Source: Rossellomorea vietnamensis (GTDB taxonomy: Bacteria; Bacillota; Bacilli; Bacillales; Bacillaceae_B). From it: 57,577 nucleotides of DNA. Every line of letters begins with the position of its first letter. Position 1 is the stretch's first letter. The notes beneath the pieces were generated by a model. It had not been told where the DNA came from. It ran no database searches and worked only from the letters and a program-made list of their open reading frames with translations. Position numbers and translations under genes: made by a program. The stretch spans positions 1-57,577 of the forward strand of contig NZ_VTEH01000028.1 in the NCBI RefSeq assembly GCF_008180615.1, written 5' to 3'. Below are positions 56,695-57,577 of the stretch, in pieces.

Positions 56695-57288
56695 TTATAG
56701 GATATTCTTATTAGCCCGAGGCACTAAATAAGAAGGCATTTCCTCTTCAAGCTCCCAAACAAAACTCATTGGTTTGTTTCCTGAGTGCTTAATATAATTC
56801 GCAGTACCAAGAAAGATGAAAGGTGAAGGAATGCTGCCTTTCTCTTTTTTGTATTCTCTGACAAACAGGGCGATTTTGTTTCCGGTTTGGCGATGATGGA
56901 TATACCGCTGGCCGGTCCGGCTTTCTTCGCCCACTTTACTCTGTGTTTCCCAATGGAACAGCTTTTCGTTTATGGCATAGTCCTCGTACAGTGTTGATGG
57001 TGAGAAGTCTTTTTCTGATTTGTTCAGGGTGATGAAAAAGATGTCGAGCTTCTTGTCCTTGAAGTATTTGACTCCTTCCCGGAACGCCGGGCTTTGCTCT
57101 TCGTTGTTGTAGTCAAATCCGGCCAGCACTTGTGCTGTTGAGTAGCGGCTGTGGACTTGAAGCGGGCAAGGGAAGTCAAAGTTAGGCTGCAGTTCTACCG
57201 TTTCTAATGAGTCGTATAATACCCCGATAATTTGTTGAATTTCCTCTTTGAATCTAGGATGCTTCAATACTTTTTCCATACCTTCCAT
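56695..57288 (-). pseudogene. DUF3427 fragment of a large DEAD/DEAH helicase-nuclease
   Basis: The 197-aa open frame matches the C-terminal DUF3427 module that normally ends about 900-1000 aa helicases: PLQVHSRYSTAQVLAGF, then FREGVKYFKDKKLDIFFITL, NKSEKDFSPSTLYEDYAINE, FHWETQSKVGEESRTGQRYI, HHRQTGNKIALFVREYKKEK and FIFLGTANYIKHSGNKPMSF. All helicase motifs are missing; the coding sequence stops 30 bp from two direct repeats that look like an IS end. A stand-alone domain is possible, but a truncation is more likely. Confidence 0.75.
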
Positions 57289-57317
57289 TATGGAAGAGTG
57301 TTAATGACGCTCCATAA

Positions 57318-57358
57318 TGTCCTGAAACTGACGGCTCATTTTGTCCTGAACTTGACGG
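57318..57358. mobile_element. Solo IS21-like terminal repeats
   Basis: Two 17-bp direct repeats with 24-bp period: TGTCCTGAAACTGACGG (57318-57334) and TGTCCTGAACTTGACGG (57342-57358). Multiple short end repeats are typical of IS21-family termini. No transposase is visible inside the window. Confidence 0.45.
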
Positions 57359-57384
57359 ATTTATTGCCTATTAAAGATACAGAA

Positions 57385-57405
57385 GGGAGGCTTGTGAGGC
57401 CTCCC
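57385..57405 (-). terminator. Hairpin after the DUF5348 gene
   Basis: GGGAGGC / GCCTCCC stem with a 7-nt loop, 9-29 bp downstream of the minus-strand stop at 57414. Confidence 0.5.
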
Positions 57406-57413
57406 CAAAACAT

Positions 57414-57577
57414 CTATAAATCTACCTCATAGGTTTCATTTTGCTTCAAATAAAAACGGACTTCGTGACTGCCGGTGATAATGTACCAATCTCTGCCGAG
57501 CTCAAGCCTGCATGACAACACCTTTCCATAACCAAGATTCAGCTCGAACCATTCGCCACACCTCAGTTTGTAACCTT
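57414..57577 (-). CDS. DUF5348-like protein, C-terminal part (5' end outside window)
   Basis: The minus-strand frame reads GYKLRCGEWFELNLGYGKVL, then SCRLELGRDWYIITGSHEVR and FYLKQNETYEVDL before the stop. The CGE-x-FEL, R-x-E...WY pattern is that of DUF5348, small beta-rich proteins common on Firmicutes mobile elements and conjugative regions. Only 53 codons are inside the window. Confidence 0.65.
   Translation of the reverse strand, partial: GYKLRCGEWFELNLGYGKVLSCRLELGRDWYIITGSHEVRFYLKQNETYEVDL

Noticed and set aside
1..57577. tRNA or rRNA genes
   Set aside because: No cloverleaf with the GTTCGA-type T-loop or rRNA sequence was seen on either strand by eye.

Overview
The window is chromosomal DNA of a spore-forming Bacillaceae bacterium, of the Bacillus/Cytobacillus/Mesobacillus kind. 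Evidence: a GerA/GerC/GerB germinant receptor operon, CotF-like coat proteins around an alcohol dehydrogenase in the same order as B. subtilis yraG-yraF-adhB-yraE-yraD, strong AGGAGG ribosome binding sites with frequent TTG/GTG starts, an S-box riboswitch, and hxlR/hxlAB formaldehyde genes. Names come from reading motifs and gene order; no database search was possible.

Layout. 1-1400 is the first copy of a 1.4-kb direct repeat (DUF5071-like gene plus glyoxalase-like gene); the second copy is at 39333-40732. 1.4-3.9 kb: a HicAB toxin-antitoxin pair, a small unknown gene and a lipoprotein. 4-7.4 kb: two divergent HTH-PfkB kinases and psuG (pseudouridine catabolism). 7.6-8.1 kb: a decayed DUF488 gene between two palindromic repeats. 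8.3-10.8 kb: the sporulation operon yraGF-adhB-yraED. 11-23.3 kb: stress and redox genes (SDRs, old yellow enzyme, luciferase-like monooxygenases with an ArsR regulator, thioredoxin, two DJ-1 proteins, an aldo-keto reductase). 23.3-24.7 kb: an IS1341-type TnpB element inserted at the stop codon of the aldo-keto reductase gene. 25-26.8 kb: a frameshifted nuclease-like gene, a DbpA tail fragment and a small gene. 26.9-30 kb: YoxD-like SDR, hxlB, hxlA and hxlR. 30-34 kb: the gerA-gerC-gerB operon with a decayed extra gerC. 34.8-37.8 kb: a DUF3231 protein, then a divergent NmrA-like reductase and Rrf2 regulator sharing a matched pair of operators. 37.8-41.7 kb: small immunity-like genes, fragments and many palindromic repeats. 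42-46 kb: a ribose-type ABC transporter under a SAM (S-box) riboswitch.

From about 46.1 kb to the end the DNA is visibly AT-richer and reads as a defence or accessory island: a HEPN-like protein, a three-gene ParA-type operon, a frameshifted EcsC gene, MazG plus a GIY-YIG/DUF2075 NTPase, and two tandem reverse transcriptases with a structured, promoter-led intergenic RNA. This last set matches a type 3 defence-associated reverse transcriptase system (DRT3). It is followed by a membrane protein, a DUF3427 fragment cut off by what looks like an IS21-type end, and a partial DUF5348 gene.

Two dispersed palindromic families run through the window. One is a 35-bp double-palindrome element (6 copies); one copy supplies a stop codon and another lies exactly at the edge of the 1.4-kb repeat. 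The other is a GGGTCAGGCC-type REP-like element of about 50 bp (about 11 copies), concentrated at gene ends and decay sites.
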